A stretch of 64,000 bases of DNA from Berghia stephanieae (GCA_034508935.3 CM067444.1:82114743-82178742); one strand, 5' to 3'; counted from the first letter of the stretch, positions 35,166 to 44,730 are shown. Notes: a model not told the origin generated them from the sequence alone. Program-made: numbers and translations.

Positions 35166-35372
35166 TGACACGTTTCAATTTGCTCTGTGTTTTCTATTTA
35201 TTTTAGCGTTTATTCACATTTTCAATTCTGGATTTTTATACCAATCGAATTGTGACGTTTTAGTCTTCTGAGTGATATAACTATTTCTTATTTTTACCAA
35301 AGGACTTGTGTATCATTCGTGAATTTTATGCTAAATTTTAATAATTTCAAGTGTTTTATTTTATGAACAAAG
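35166..35372 (+). other. Possible 5' UTR of the LINE that follows
   Basis: A+T-rich sequence without features; the 5' end of the LINE could not be fixed. Confidence 0.3.
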
Positions 35373-36458
35373 TTGTTTATTTATTTTACTACAAGTGTTC
35401 ACTGTGCTCTAACATCGATGGCCAATATTATGAATCTAGAAAATGAAACACACGTCACCACACAGTCCACCGCGATGACAAGTCTTACGAAAACCAACGA
35501 TTGTCTTGAATACATTTTACACCATGAAAGTGATAATTATTGTTATGAATATGAAAGCGAATACAAACACCGTGTTGAAACAAGTGAACCGAAACATCGA
35601 TTGAGTCGAGGAGGGACACGAAAACAAAAGGCCATCCCAACACAGTGTGGTCATCGGCCCACCCCTAAAAATAAAACACCACGGCCACCTACCACACAGA
35701 CAATTATACCACTTATGAGTGAAAAGAAATCACTTCCAATTTTAAAAGTGGCGACAATAAACGCCCAGTCTTGCCGCAATAAAACATTAGACATTAAACA
35801 TATGATTGAGGAGAGATCTATTGACATTCTAATAATAATTGAAACATGGTTAAAGGAGAATGGGGATGAAGCAATTGTGTCGGATTTAACACCACTCACA
35901 CATACAACTCAGTCATTTCCGAGAAAAGGAAGGAGAGGGGGAGGAATTGCAGTGGTCTATAGGTCAAATTTGACCATTAGATTTAATCATGATGTCAACA
36001 ATTTTTCGGCATTCGAATCGGTAGGAATGGTCATTGATTTTAAACATGACTCAGTCAAGCTTCATTCAATATATAGGCCACCACCCAGTGCAAAAAATAG
36101 ATTAAAAACATCACTATTTATTGATGAATTCGAGGACTTCCTTCTTGACATGAAGTCAAAGAAAAATATTATTGTTGGAGATTTCAACTTACACTTTGAT
36201 CGAGACACACCGGATATAAGAAATATAAATAAACTACTTTCGTCACATCACATGACACAGCATGTCAATGAAAAGACACATCGGTGTGGACACATTATTG
36301 ACTGGGTATTGACCAGCGTTGACATGCAACTAGCGACACCTATCAATGTAGATGATCTTTGCATTTCAGACCATCATTTAATATCTTTTGGGATCAGAGG
36401 GGGGACAGTACACGACAAAAAAAAAAATAGTTGTTTCGAGAGATTTGAAGAAAATTGA
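35373..36458 (+). CDS. LINE 1 ORF2, endonuclease part
   Basis: APE-type endonuclease that nicks target DNA for target-primed reverse transcription. Visible motifs in order: NAQSCRNK (35762 on), IIETWL (catalytic Glu), a GGGIAVVYRS segment, VGDFNLHFD (metal- and DNA-binding) and ISDHHLIS (catalytic Asp-His) near 36365-36390. About 120 residues precede the domain with no zinc knuckle. The authentic frame leaves this one in the A run at 36418-36428, after which this frame ends in unrelated residues. Confidence 0.8.
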   Translation: MFIYFTTSVHCALTSMANIMNLENETHVTTQSTAMTSLTKTNDCLEYILHHESDNYCYEYESEYKHRVETSEPKHRLSRGGTRKQKAIPTQCGHRPTPKNKTPRPPTTQTIIPLMSEKKSLPILKVATINAQSCRNKTLDIKHMIEERSIDILIIIETWLKENGDEAIVSDLTPLTHTTQSFPRKGRRGGGIAVVYRSNLTIRFNHDVNNFSAFESVGMVIDFKHDSVKLHSIYRPPPSAKNRLKTSLFIDEFEDFLLDMKSKKNIIVGDFNLHFDRDTPDIRNINKLLSSHHMTQHVNEKTHRCGHIIDWVLTSVDMQLATPINVDDLCISDHHLISFGIRGGTVHDKKKNSCFERFEEN

Positions 36459-37734
36459 CATAGAACTATTAAAAGCGGACCTCTCTCACTCTCTAACTAC
36501 ACATTGTGAGAAAGAAGTGACTGGTGACAATTTTGATAAAGCAGTTATTAGTGTTATTGATAAGCACGCACCTCTCACGACAAGATCTGTGAACATCAGA
36601 AAAGAATCACCATGGTACAATTTGGAGGTAAAACGTATAAAGAAAGAGAAAAGAAAAGCGGAGAAGAAATGGAAAAAATCTGGCCTGACAATTGATAAGG
36701 AAACTTACATATCATTCAAACATAGACTCAAAGAGGTGACAATTAAGGCAAAGCGTATCTACTATCTTGATAAAGTTGATAACATAAAAAGTCCGAAGGA
36801 GTTTTATAAAATCTCAAATAAGCTTCTAGGCAAAGAGATCAAAACAAGCCTGCCACACCACACTGACGACAAGCAACTCGCGGACTGCTTTGTAGAGTAT
36901 TTCATGAATAAAATAACAACAATACGGAGTGAACTTGACACAGACGAAACAGAAGCAGAATATACCTCTTTTTATGGTGAACCCTTAACATCTTTCAAAG
37001 AAATTTCAATAAATGACACAAAGAAAACGATTCTCTCTAGTCCCAGCAAATCATGTAGGCTCGACCCTTTACCAACATCCCTTTTGAAGGAGTGTATTGA
37101 TGAACTTGCACCTTACATCACTGAATTGATTAATCAATCATTAAGGGAGGGAGTTGTTCCAGAAAGCTTCAAGAAAGCATTGGTGAAGCCATTGTTGAAG
37201 AAAGCGGGACTTGACAGTGATAATTTTAAAAACTTTAGGCCTGTATCAAATCTACCATTCATTTCCAAAATTCTAGAAAAGATTGTACTAAAACAACTTT
37301 CTTGTCACGTGAAACATAATAACCTCGATGAGTGCTTTCAATCGGCCTATCGGCAAAATCATAGCACAGAAACAGCATTGATGAGAATCACAAATGACTT
37401 GCTGCAAATTATTGATCAAGGAAAAACCACCATCCTTAGTCTTCTCGATCTTTCGGCGGCCTTTGACACCATCGACCATGCCATACTACTTCGAAGGCTA
37501 CAAGTTACTTTCGGCATATCGGGCACTTCTCTAAACTGGTTTGCATCATATCTTGCTCAAAGAACTCAATCAGTTTTAATTGGGGAAGTAACTTCGTCAG
37601 AGCGTGACCTTCATTTTGGTGTACCTCAAGGATCCGTTTTAGGTCCAGTCCTTTTTGTACTTTACTGTTGTGAGAATCTTAGAGCAACATTCTCTCGCTT
37701 ACCATATGTACGCCGACGATACCCAGATATATAG
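36388..37734 (+). CDS. LINE 1 ORF2, reverse transcriptase fingers and palm part
   Basis: Continues ORF2 from KKKIVVSRDL. Reverse transcriptase motifs: SCRLDPLPTSLLKE, NFRPVSNLPFISKILEK, LSLLDLSAAFDTIDHAI (first catalytic Asp) and FGVPQGSVLGPVLFVLY. The frame is lost just before the YADD box near 37660, after which the residues are unrelated. Length and motif order match the CR1/L2 group. Confidence 0.85.
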   Translation: MGSEGGQYTTKKKIVVSRDLKKIDIELLKADLSHSLTTHCEKEVTGDNFDKAVISVIDKHAPLTTRSVNIRKESPWYNLEVKRIKKEKRKAEKKWKKSGLTIDKETYISFKHRLKEVTIKAKRIYYLDKVDNIKSPKEFYKISNKLLGKEIKTSLPHHTDDKQLADCFVEYFMNKITTIRSELDTDETEAEYTSFYGEPLTSFKEISINDTKKTILSSPSKSCRLDPLPTSLLKECIDELAPYITELINQSLREGVVPESFKKALVKPLLKKAGLDSDNFKNFRPVSNLPFISKILEKIVLKQLSCHVKHNNLDECFQSAYRQNHSTETALMRITNDLLQIIDQGKTTILSLLDLSAAFDTIDHAILLRRLQVTFGISGTSLNWFASYLAQRTQSVLIGEVTSSERDLHFGVPQGSVLGPVLFVLYCCENLRATFSRLPYVRRRYPDI

Positions 37735-38554
37735 CATGTGTTTGCAATCCGATATAGTTTCAAAGATAACTGTTTACGAACAATGCATCAATCATGTGAT
37801 GAGATGGATGTCTGCAAATAGATTAAAATTAAATGGCGACAAGACCGAAGCCTTATTCATTGCTAGTTCAAATAATAAGACAGATCCATCTACACTGGCA
37901 CTGACAATCAACGATAATGACAAAATACAACTCACAACATCAGCAAAAAATCTCGGCATCACCTTAGAGAGTGATCTGTCTATGAACAAACATATTAACA
38001 ATGTGAGAACAAGTGCTATCTGCATTCTAAGAAATATCAGAACAATCAGACCATTTATTAATAGGGAAACTTGCAACAAATTGGTAACATCTTTGATATT
38101 CCCGAAAATGGACTACTGCAATGCACTGTTTGTTGGTCTCACAAAGGACAAAATAAACAAACTCCAGAAAATACAGAACATGGCAGCCCGCGTTGTACTA
38201 CAGAAAGACAGAAAAACTGCAGCTCCCGAATTACTACAGCAGCTGCATTGGCTGCCAGTGGACCAGCGGATTAAATATAAATCTTCAACTATCGTTTTCA
38301 AATGCCTGGAGGGCTCGTCACCAGCATATCTCTCAAACCTCGTTGAACGGTATAACCCACAGCGATCGCTTCGATCAACGAACGACCTCAAATTGAAAAC
38401 ACCCCGCTGTCGAGTGAAGGCTGGTGAACGCGCCTTTCAGCATTCTGGTCCAAGGTTGTGGAATTTACTACCACTAGAGATACGTTCTTCGTCTTCACTA
38501 GAGGAATTCAAGCGTCGATTGAAGACATTCTTATTCCGACAGGCTTTCTTTTGA
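37655..38554 (+). CDS. LINE 1 ORF2, YADD box and C-terminal part
   Basis: Starts with AYHMYADDTQIYS, the catalytic YADD motif, then the thumb and C-terminal region (SLIFPKMDYCNALFVGL, QKIQNMAARVV, LHWLPVDQRI, and a terminal FQHSGPRLWNLLPLEIR segment common at LINE C-termini). It ends at a normal stop before the 3' UTR. Confidence 0.85.
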   Translation: MYFTVVRILEQHSLAYHMYADDTQIYSMCLQSDIVSKITVYEQCINHVMRWMSANRLKLNGDKTEALFIASSNNKTDPSTLALTINDNDKIQLTTSAKNLGITLESDLSMNKHINNVRTSAICILRNIRTIRPFINRETCNKLVTSLIFPKMDYCNALFVGLTKDKINKLQKIQNMAARVVLQKDRKTAAPELLQQLHWLPVDQRIKYKSSTIVFKCLEGSSPAYLSNLVERYNPQRSLRSTNDLKLKTPRCRVKAGERAFQHSGPRLWNLLPLEIRSSSSLEEFKRRLKTFLFRQAFF

Positions 38555-38729
38555 TTATGTGTATAATTAGCGTTGTTCGTGTACTGTGTTAGGGCTTCAT
38601 GATTAAATTAATCTATGTTATGCGCCCAGAGCCCTCCTGATGAAGGGATGTTTGGCGCACTATAAATCTATACCTAATTATTATTATTATTATTTTACAA
38701 TTCTTTTTCCCCACAGAGACAACATTTTA

Positions 38730-38885
38730 AACGGCCAGGTACTCCTTTTTCACATTAGTATGGTGAGAAAGTGTGAGTAAAGAGCCTTTCCATGGACTCA
38801 ACTATGCTCTAGTCAGACTCGATCTATGGACCTTCCTGTCCGAAAACGAGCGTCATATCACAAGACCACATTGCCGCACAAAGGT
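38730..38885 (-). mobile_element. SINE family C, 5' part
   Basis: Minus strand shows the SINE C head (GGTCTTGTGATATGACGCTC) and the ACTCACACTTTCTCACCATA body segment. Confidence 0.6.
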
Positions 38886-38955
38886 TAGTTGATATTGCCC
38901 TATATAAAATCTCATGCTCAATTATACAATTTTTCCTTTCTCTTCGTTTCCCCAG

Positions 38956-39087
38956 ACTGTGTTTATGATGTGACTAAAGCATTAGATTCGTGTAAACAAG
39001 ACTCAGCAACACAGAAAGTTTTGTTCTCCATTCTCAGAGGCCCAGATGACTGTGAGAAAAAACTCATAAAAGTGATGACCTGCCTTG
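38956..39087 (+). CDS. Midkine/pleiotrophin-like gene, exon encoding domain 1
   Basis: A 132-base exon with a strong acceptor (a ~25-base pyrimidine tract ending CCCCAG at 38955) and the consensus donor GTGAGT at 39088. It is phase 1 at both ends. It encodes 44 residues with the spacing C-x10-C-x19-C-x9-C, beginning DCVYDVTKALDSC, with GPDDCEKK in the middle and MTCLG at the end. This cysteine spacing, the C-x-Y start and the G-(D)P-x-x-C-E step match the C-domain of pleiotrophin/midkine and of fly Miple proteins, secreted heparin-binding growth factors. The family tryptophan after C-x-Y is replaced by Leu here. Cysteine pairing would give two disulfides by analogy. It splices in frame to the domain-2 exon. 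Confidence 0.72.
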
Positions 39088-39368
39088 GTGAGTCCAAATA
39101 GGAACCACTGTCTCAAGACGGTATTATGTCGGAATGATTTAGATGCTGAACATTAAACCTTTAGCCATTTATATGAAATTCTGATCAACATTCTTCCCTT
39201 TGTCACCTTCGCCAAAACTTCCTCATTCGTATACTTGTTGGCGGATTAGGTCTCACTAAATTCTATCAATCAGACTATAAACGTCAAATATTACACATAG
39301 TTATATGTGTTGGTACGTTATACCAGGCTGGCGGAGTATTTTACCTACAAGAATCGCATCAATATTCT

Positions 39369-39446
39369 TCACCTTCTTCTTCTTCTTCTTCTTCTTCTTC
39401 TTCTTCTTCTTCTTCTTCTTCTTCTTCTTCTTCTTCTTCTTCTTCA
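39369..39446 (+). repeat. (CTT)n microsatellite, tail of a minus-strand LINE
   Basis: About 26 CTT units. Read on the minus strand it is (GAA)n directly after the LINE stop codon at ~39446. Confidence 0.9.
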
Positions 39447-39500
39447 AGTACCAAGTCTGTGCCAGACATCGGTGATCATTGTACGCCATTCAACCCTCTG
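39447..39500 (-). mobile_element. RTE-like LINE, C-terminal remnant
   Basis: Minus strand encodes WRTMITDVWHRLGT and a stop, the conserved end of a common RTE-like LINE protein, followed by its microsatellite tail. The same ending occurs at 53515-53690. Confidence 0.55.
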
Positions 39501-39679
39501 ATCGGATAACCTCAAAAAACTAATATTACTCTTCTCTTTCTTTGTCACCCATGTTCAAACTATTCAAATATCTTTTTCTTTGTTTAACTTTACTCATTTT
39601 ACCTTCTATCTTTCCTACGAGAGTAGACTGTTCAATAAATTTATGTCGATTTTTGTGCCCTAAAAATTGCATTTGTATT

Positions 39680-39890
39680 TCTATCAATAGTCAAAAGAAG
39701 AAAATTATCTTGGTTTAGCCACGTGTCTCGGCATGAGGCATTAGCAAAAACTATCATGCAAAGGACCTTGGGGTGAGGCAGAAGGAGAGAACGGCAAACA
39801 ACGTGCTGGATGCTAATGCAAAAGAATGGACACAGAAGGATAGTCCAAAATAAACGAGGAAAGCTAAGAACATTATATCTGGTTTTAGGT
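39680..39890 (+). mobile_element. LINE C-terminal fragment (RTE-like)
   Basis: The + strand encodes KRRKLSWFSHVSRHEALAKT and a GRRRERQTTCWM-like segment after a frame break, matching the K-R-x-L-x-W-F-G-H-V / G-R-P block near the C-terminus of RTE-like LINEs. Confidence 0.55.
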
Positions 39891-40341
39891 GTTCTAAAAC
39901 AGTTGCAAAGAAACTACGTTTGTTGTTTTACTTTGCTGGTAGAAAACTGAACGAAGTTTTAATTCCGGTATAAAAAATTGGCGTTCGGTTCCTGTCCGAA
40001 TCGGCAACTGAAAACGAGAGGGGTCACTCAATTTGCTACGATAAAACTAGAGATCGACAGAGAGGAAAGGTCAAACTGAGAGCAAAACGGAACTGAAAGG
40101 AAAATGAGTGCATTCAGTTTACAGCCTACGGTCCCCCTCGTGGATCTTTACCTTGCAGTTGGTGAGGGGGCTTGAGGCACACGGGAGGGCAAAGGTGTAA
40201 ATCCCGGTCGACCGTCACGAGACCATCCCGGGTATCGAGCCAACGAGCCACATGAGCTGCTCGCCCCGGTGTGTGACTAAATTTGATCCAAACCCGGTGC
40301 CCGAATAGCAGCCCTATCCCGGGCGCCACACTATTGTCCTT

Positions 40342-42318
40342 ATGTCGAGTCCCAATCAGTCCCGTCAATGGCGAAGCGGTCTGCCGCCTAGCCAAATAAT
40401 ACCGCGTTCGTGTCGCCAGGGTCGTCGGCACGTCCGAGAAAAAAGCAAACGTCCCATGCATCAATCGATTCGCGGCCTGCCGATCGGAAAATGCGACGGC
40501 GGGGATGGCGAGCTGACGCGTATATTGTCCCTGAACGTCGAGAGCCAGAGTATGGCAAAAAATGAGCTTTTATCAAAGCTATTGGCCGTTCATTGCGTTG
40601 ATATCCTCCTTTTACAGGAGACCCACCTTTATTCAGGCGCGCAATCTTCCCGATTCCAGATCCCAGGCTATACGGTGGTCCAACGCGAGGACACCTCGAG
40701 GCTCAAAGGAGGGGTTAGCGTTTACGCTAAAGAGCCATCGAAGGTAAGGGTCATTGAGAGCGTAACGGACAGCAATGGGGTGAACCGAATTTCCGTGGAA
40801 GTAGGTGGACTGTGTTTGCATAATATATACAAACCACCTAGAGCGACTTGGACTACACCACCGGTACCGGTGGTCAGCCATCCTTCCATCTGTCTGGGAG
40901 ACTTTAATAGCCACCATCACGAATGGGGCTACCGAGACTGCAATGAGGCAGGAAGACAACTCCGCTCATGGATGGACTGTAATGATCTACACCTAGTGTA
41001 CGATCCTACAGCCAAGGGTACCTTCCGGGGTACCCGCAATAAGAAGGAGTATACTCCAGACCTCACCCTCGTAACGAAAGGCGCGAACAGTGAACCGCTG
41101 CAGGTGAAGCGGACAGTCCTCGGGGACTTCCCGCATAGCCAGCACAGGCCGGTTCTTGTCACAGCTGGGGTGACAATACCGAGGGTGCAGTCTCTCCCAC
41201 TTTGCAGATGGAATTTCAGGAAGGCTGACTGGGAGGAATTCAGTTCCTATATCGAGCAGGTCTGCCCTGCCATTCCTCCCAAGTCCAAGAATATAACCAG
41301 ATTTAGTAGGCTACTGGTTAAGAGCGCTCAACGCTCTATTCCACGGGGCAAACGGAAATTCTACACCCCTTGCTGGACAGCAGAGTCGGAAGAGCTGTAC
41401 CGAGAGTACCAGCAGACCCAGTCCCAGGACACAGCCGATAGACTACTTCAGTCTCTGGCAGAGGGAAGGAAGCAACGGTGGCAGGAGACCGTGGAAAGTC
41501 TCGACTTTACACACTCCAGCCGCCACGCTTGGCGTTTGATAAAGAAATTGGACCCAGATCGGAATTTCGCGAAGGCTGCACCGGAATGCGAGGCAGACAC
41601 AATTGCCAAGAATATTAAGAACCGTAGTAAGCGGGTCCCTAATCAGGCTTTTGAGCGCGGTGTCCGCAAGGCGTACCGTACGATTTTGGACTCGCTACCT
41701 GCGGAGGAGTCGGACTGGACGGCCCCGTTCAGTCCCCGAGAAGTGGGTGCAGCCATTAGCGAAGTAAAGAACGGCAAAGCAGCAGGGATAGATGGTGTAT
41801 ATCCCGATATGGTGACGCATCTGGGCCCCAGGGCACGGGCCTGGCTAGCAGAGGCAATGTCTGACATCCTTGCAAATGGAAAGCTTCCACAAATGTGGAA
41901 GCACGCGAAGATAGTTGCCATCCTGAAGCCAGGGAAGCCGGCGAAGGAGGCAGACAGTTACAGACCCATATCGCTGCTGAGCTGTCTTTACAAATTGCTG
42001 GAGCGTGTTCTATTAAACCGATGGGGGCCGGTCCTAGACGCTGCCCTGCCACCCGAGCAGGCAGGCTTCAGGGAAGGGAGGTGCACCACGGAGCAGGTCA
42101 TTGCCCTTACAGTGCATATTGAGCACGGGTTCGAGAGAAAACAGCAAACAGGTGCTGTGTTTATAGACCTATCAGCGGCGTACGATACGGTCTGGTGCGA
42201 TGGGTTAATGCTCAAACTTGCAAAAATCATAAGGTGCAAAAAGACCTTGAAGTTGTTCTCTTCGATCTTAGGGAAAGGCAATTCCACGTCGCGCTGGGAG
42301 ACGTCACGAGCAAAGTAA
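40342..42318 (+). CDS. LINE 2 ORF2, endonuclease and N-terminal reverse transcriptase
   Basis: Endonuclease motifs: ILSLNVESQS, LLLQETHLYSG (catalytic Glu), ICLGDFNSHHHEWG, and a DFPHSQHRPVLV end (catalytic His). Reverse transcriptase: NGKAAGIDGVYPDM, SYRPISLLSCLYKLLERVL, PPEQAGFREGRCTTEQVIAL and GAVFIDLSAAYDTVW (catalytic Asp). The wording of the last two fits the Jockey/I group. The last ~16 residues are out of the ancestral frame. ATG choice at the N-terminus is uncertain, since the domain itself starts near residue 55. Confidence 0.8.
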   Translation: MSSPNQSRQWRSGLPPSQIIPRSCRQGRRHVREKSKRPMHQSIRGLPIGKCDGGDGELTRILSLNVESQSMAKNELLSKLLAVHCVDILLLQETHLYSGAQSSRFQIPGYTVVQREDTSRLKGGVSVYAKEPSKVRVIESVTDSNGVNRISVEVGGLCLHNIYKPPRATWTTPPVPVVSHPSICLGDFNSHHHEWGYRDCNEAGRQLRSWMDCNDLHLVYDPTAKGTFRGTRNKKEYTPDLTLVTKGANSEPLQVKRTVLGDFPHSQHRPVLVTAGVTIPRVQSLPLCRWNFRKADWEEFSSYIEQVCPAIPPKSKNITRFSRLLVKSAQRSIPRGKRKFYTPCWTAESEELYREYQQTQSQDTADRLLQSLAEGRKQRWQETVESLDFTHSSRHAWRLIKKLDPDRNFAKAAPECEADTIAKNIKNRSKRVPNQAFERGVRKAYRTILDSLPAEESDWTAPFSPREVGAAISEVKNGKAAGIDGVYPDMVTHLGPRARAWLAEAMSDILANGKLPQMWKHAKIVAILKPGKPAKEADSYRPISLLSCLYKLLERVLLNRWGPVLDAALPPEQAGFREGRCTTEQVIALTVHIEHGFERKQQTGAVFIDLSAAYDTVWCDGLMLKLAKIIRCKKTLKLFSSILGKGNSTSRWETSRAK

Positions 42319-42330
42319 GGAAATTGAAGA

Positions 42331-42657
42331 ATGGGTCCCTCAGGGTCGGTACTCGCGCCAATGTTGTTTAACGTTTACATTAGCGATATGCCGAACACTT
42401 CCTCCCTGAGGCTGGGATACGCAGACGACTGGGCACTCGTTACTCAGAGTAAAGTGTGGACCCGTCTCGAGAGCGTACTCAGCGAGGACGTCACCAGACT
42501 CAAATCCTACTTTGACAAGTGGTACCTGAAGATGAACACTTCAAAAACTGTGGCCACTGCATTTCACTTATGCAGTGGTTGGCACACCCGTAAACTGAAT
42601 GTCCTAGTCGGGGACCAGCCACTCCCATATGAGCCGCGTCCAAAATATCTAGGGTGA
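42331..42657 (+). CDS. LINE 2 ORF2, QGS and YADD boxes
   Basis: Continues with PSGSVLAPMLFNVYISDMP and LRLGYADDWALVTQS (the catalytic YADD), then the KSYFDKWYLKMNTSKT block typical after it. It ends at PKYLG where a GGG run is followed by a stop; related proteins continue KYLGV-x-LD, and that continuation is present in the neighbouring frame. Confidence 0.8.
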   Translation: MGPSGSVLAPMLFNVYISDMPNTSSLRLGYADDWALVTQSKVWTRLESVLSEDVTRLKSYFDKWYLKMNTSKTVATAFHLCSGWHTRKLNVLVGDQPLPYEPRPKYLG

Positions 42658-42754
42658 CGTTGGATCGCAGCCTTACCTATCGGGTTCATCTCGAAGGGGT
42701 TGCCCGGAAGATAGAGAAGCGGAATAGTCTTCTGAGGAAGCTGGCGGGATCGAC

Positions 42755-43468
42755 TTGGGCGCTAGCCAAGCGCTCCTGAGAACATCCGCCCTGGCACTAT
42801 GCTATTCCACCGCGGAGTATTGCGCTCCAGTGTGGGGTAGAAGCAGAAACGTTGAGAAGGTGGATGTAAAACTTCGCAAGTCGATGCACATAGTGTCGGG
42901 AACGCTAGCAACAACCCCTAGAGAATGGGGCCCGGTAATGGCAGCGATCCAGCCCCCCGATGTCCGGAGGGAGACCATTACGGGAAACTGGCTGAGTAAG
43001 ATCAAAGAGAGAGGGAATGGGGATACCCCTCTCATGCGCATAATGAACGGTGCCCCCGTTTCGAGCCGAAATAAGTCCCGGCAACCCTTGTACGCAGAAT
43101 CCCTGACTACGGACAGAGCTGCACATACGAGATGGAAGTCGGTTTGGACGAATTCAATCCCTCGTGGGGGCGGGGACCTACACTCCTCTAAGCTTGGTGA
43201 GAAGTTGCCAGGCTTTGATACCAGTAAGAGGAGACACTGGGTAGCTGCGAATCGGCTCCGGTCGAGGAGCTGCCTAACGGCCGGTGCGTTACATCAGTGG
43301 GGTCTAACTTCCTGTCCAATATGTCCACGCTGTGGGCAAGAACCCGAAACGGCAGAGCATCTAGTCGAAAGGTGTGTTGTGACGATGCTACCAGGCGGGT
43401 TCGCGACGGTGCACGAATGCGGACCGGACTTTGCTGATTGGGTCGATCGTCATAACATAATAGTGTGA
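42755..43468 (+). CDS. LINE 2 ORF2, C-terminal part with CCHC knuckle
   Basis: Encodes LCYSTAEYCAPVWGRS (thumb region), a long linker, and CPRCGQEPETAEHLVERC, a CCHC zinc-knuckle typical of Jockey/I/R1-type C-termini. The terminal stop is at 43466-43468. No RNase H domain is seen. Confidence 0.8.
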   Translation: MGASQALLRTSALALCYSTAEYCAPVWGRSRNVEKVDVKLRKSMHIVSGTLATTPREWGPVMAAIQPPDVRRETITGNWLSKIKERGNGDTPLMRIMNGAPVSSRNKSRQPLYAESLTTDRAAHTRWKSVWTNSIPRGGGDLHSSKLGEKLPGFDTSKRRHWVAANRLRSRSCLTAGALHQWGLTSCPICPRCGQEPETAEHLVERCVVTMLPGGFATVHECGPDFADWVDRHNIIV

Positions 43469-43569
43469 ACCACAAGAAGCTGCTGCCTACGGTATTATTG
43501 GAGTTGCAACCGGGAGACACGGCATCCAGCCAGCTCCCCTGTCAGACTTCCTTTCTTCCTTGAGCAAAA

Positions 43570-43897
43570 ATTCTAGCCATAATATTTGCTCCTTTTGCGG
43601 CTGGCACTTTGGTTATCTTGGTCTTTTACCCGATATAAACTCAAAAGAAAGTAATTATATAATAATGAAAAAAGGATTTTGTTTTTAATTTTCATTTTTA
43701 TAGTAAAAAAATAATAATTAATATATTCATTTTATCTATTTTATTTTACCTAAACTGCGAAATGTAATTAATTAAAAAAAAAGTAAACCGGAGGGTGCAA
43801 GCACTATCTACATTAAAATAAATAATCCACAAAACAATTCTCTCTTCACCTCCGCAAGCGGAATTTTGCCTTTATGGCGCCTCTCCACATTGTGCTA
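43570..43897 (+). other. A+T-rich non-coding stretch
   Basis: Nothing recognised. Base composition returns sharply to A+T-rich after LINE 2. Confidence 0.5.
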
Positions 43898-44153
43898 GGG
43901 GTCCCGATAGCTCAGTTGATAGAACACTCGCTTCACACGCAAATCGACGGAAATCGATCCCCGAATGCAGTCGAGATTTTTTTTCTGACCCTCCTGTCCA
44001 CCCAGCAGTGATTGGGTAGCCGAGTCTGTTAGATCTAGCAGATAGTCCTTTGCGATAGACTTTAATCCTGTCCGAAGGGTAGCGAGCAATAGCTATTGTC
44101 TTTTTTACGCTAGAGAAACCGGGGTTAACTCCGGCTCCATGGTTCTGAAGGAC
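43898..44153 (+). mobile_element. SINE family A, full copy
   Basis: The tRNA-like head GGTCCCGATAGCTCAGTTGA (A box) and GGAAATCGATCCCC (B box) are followed by the body with CCACCCAGCAGTGATTGGGT and CTCCGGCTCCATGG at the 3' end. Confidence 0.85.
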
Positions 44154-44231
44154 TTCCAGATCGTGCTAGAATCCAGCAAGGACAGTACTAGAATGACTCG
44201 CTGGGCCATTTTAAACATTCAACATTATAAT

Positions 44232-44563
44232 TTATTCATCTGGACATTCAATTTCTCTATCATTGATGTTCTCAATAACTGTATGAGTGGCCACTTTGTC
44301 AATAGTGCATCCTACAGATTGAGCAGTATCAAGCATTTCTTTGCATGTTCCACTGAAAGATTTGGCCATACTACGGGATCTCACCGGCCTGGCAATATTG
44401 ATGATGTCATCAAAAGTAATGTTTCCATCGTGTTTAATGTTTTTGACCGTCTTGGGGTCACGAGGGGGTTCCTGAAGAGCTTAAAGGACAAGAGCAGCGG
44501 CACTGGGCACTGCTTCTACTTACTTAGCCTGTCTGTTCTGTACAACCAGCTTGACTGTCACCT
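44232..44563 (-). pseudogene. RPL12: RPL12 processed pseudogene, 5'-truncated
   Basis: Read on the minus strand this stretch encodes the C-terminal ~110 residues of cytosolic ribosomal protein L12 (large subunit, stalk-base protein): VKLVVQNRQAK, then [64 protein letters not shown] and a DREIECPDE end with stop at 44232-44234. There are two in-frame stop codons (after RQAK and after AALVL) and no introns, although animal RPL12 genes are interrupted. This is therefore a decayed retrocopy. No poly(A) is visible at its 3' side, where SINE A abuts, and its 5' side runs into a SINE C fragment. It lies antisense in intron 2 of the midkine-like gene. Confidence 0.85.
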
Positions 44564-44670
44564 TTACAGGCGTCATGTTTCGTTCTATATGTTCAGAGAG
44601 TTGTTGTTGGCTAATGACTTCTTTTAAAGCACATTGAGCACATTTGATTGATTTTGATGTATATAACAGT
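44564..44670 (+). mobile_element. SINE family C, 3' fragment
   Basis: ACAGGCGTCATGTTTCGTTC, then TTGTTGTTGGCTAATG and AAAGCACATTGAGCACA, the 3' body of SINE C. Confidence 0.6.
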
Positions 44671-44730
44671 TCAAGTTATTATTATTTTTTTTTCTAAATG
44701 AAATTCTGCCTACACCACAACAATCAACAT

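Larger units (their letters stand above)
35373..38697 (+). mobile_element. LINE 1, CR1/L2-group non-LTR retrotransposon, near full-length ORF2
   Basis: A continuous endonuclease plus reverse transcriptase coding region on the + strand, spread over three overlapping frames, is followed by a short 3' UTR with TTTGGCGCACTATAAATCTA and an (ATT)n tail at 38680-38695. That tail and the RT motifs place it in the CR1/L2 assemblage of LINEs. Two frame changes (in the A run at 36418-36428 and near 37660) interrupt ORF2. It lies in the inferred first intron of the midkine-like gene, in the same orientation. Confidence 0.85.
40125..43560 (+). mobile_element. LINE 2, Jockey/I-group non-LTR retrotransposon
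   Basis: A G+C-rich block in A+T-rich surroundings. A ~220-bp 5' UTR (GGTCCCCCTCGTGGATC start) is followed by endonuclease, reverse transcriptase and a C-terminal CCHC knuckle across several frames (40342-42318, 42331-42657, 42755-43468). The 3' end was not fixed; there is no clear poly(A). Frame breaks lie near 42270, 42330, 42650 and 42755, at least three of them at runs of G that seem one base short. It lies in intron 2 of the midkine-like gene. Confidence 0.8.

Noticed and set aside
35373-43560. LTR retrotransposon or retrovirus as the source of the RT genes
   Set aside because: The RTs are preceded by APE-type endonucleases, no LTRs, protease or integrase were seen, and the 3' end of LINE 1 is a LINE-type microsatellite tail.
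43898-43975. Functional tRNA genes at SINE heads
   Set aside because: A and B boxes are present, but acceptor stems do not pair convincingly and the sequence continues into SINE bodies found in multiple copies.
44139-44627. 162-codon + strand frame starting in SINE A
   Set aside because: It is the antisense shadow of the RPL12 retro-pseudogene; the minus strand carries the recognisable protein.
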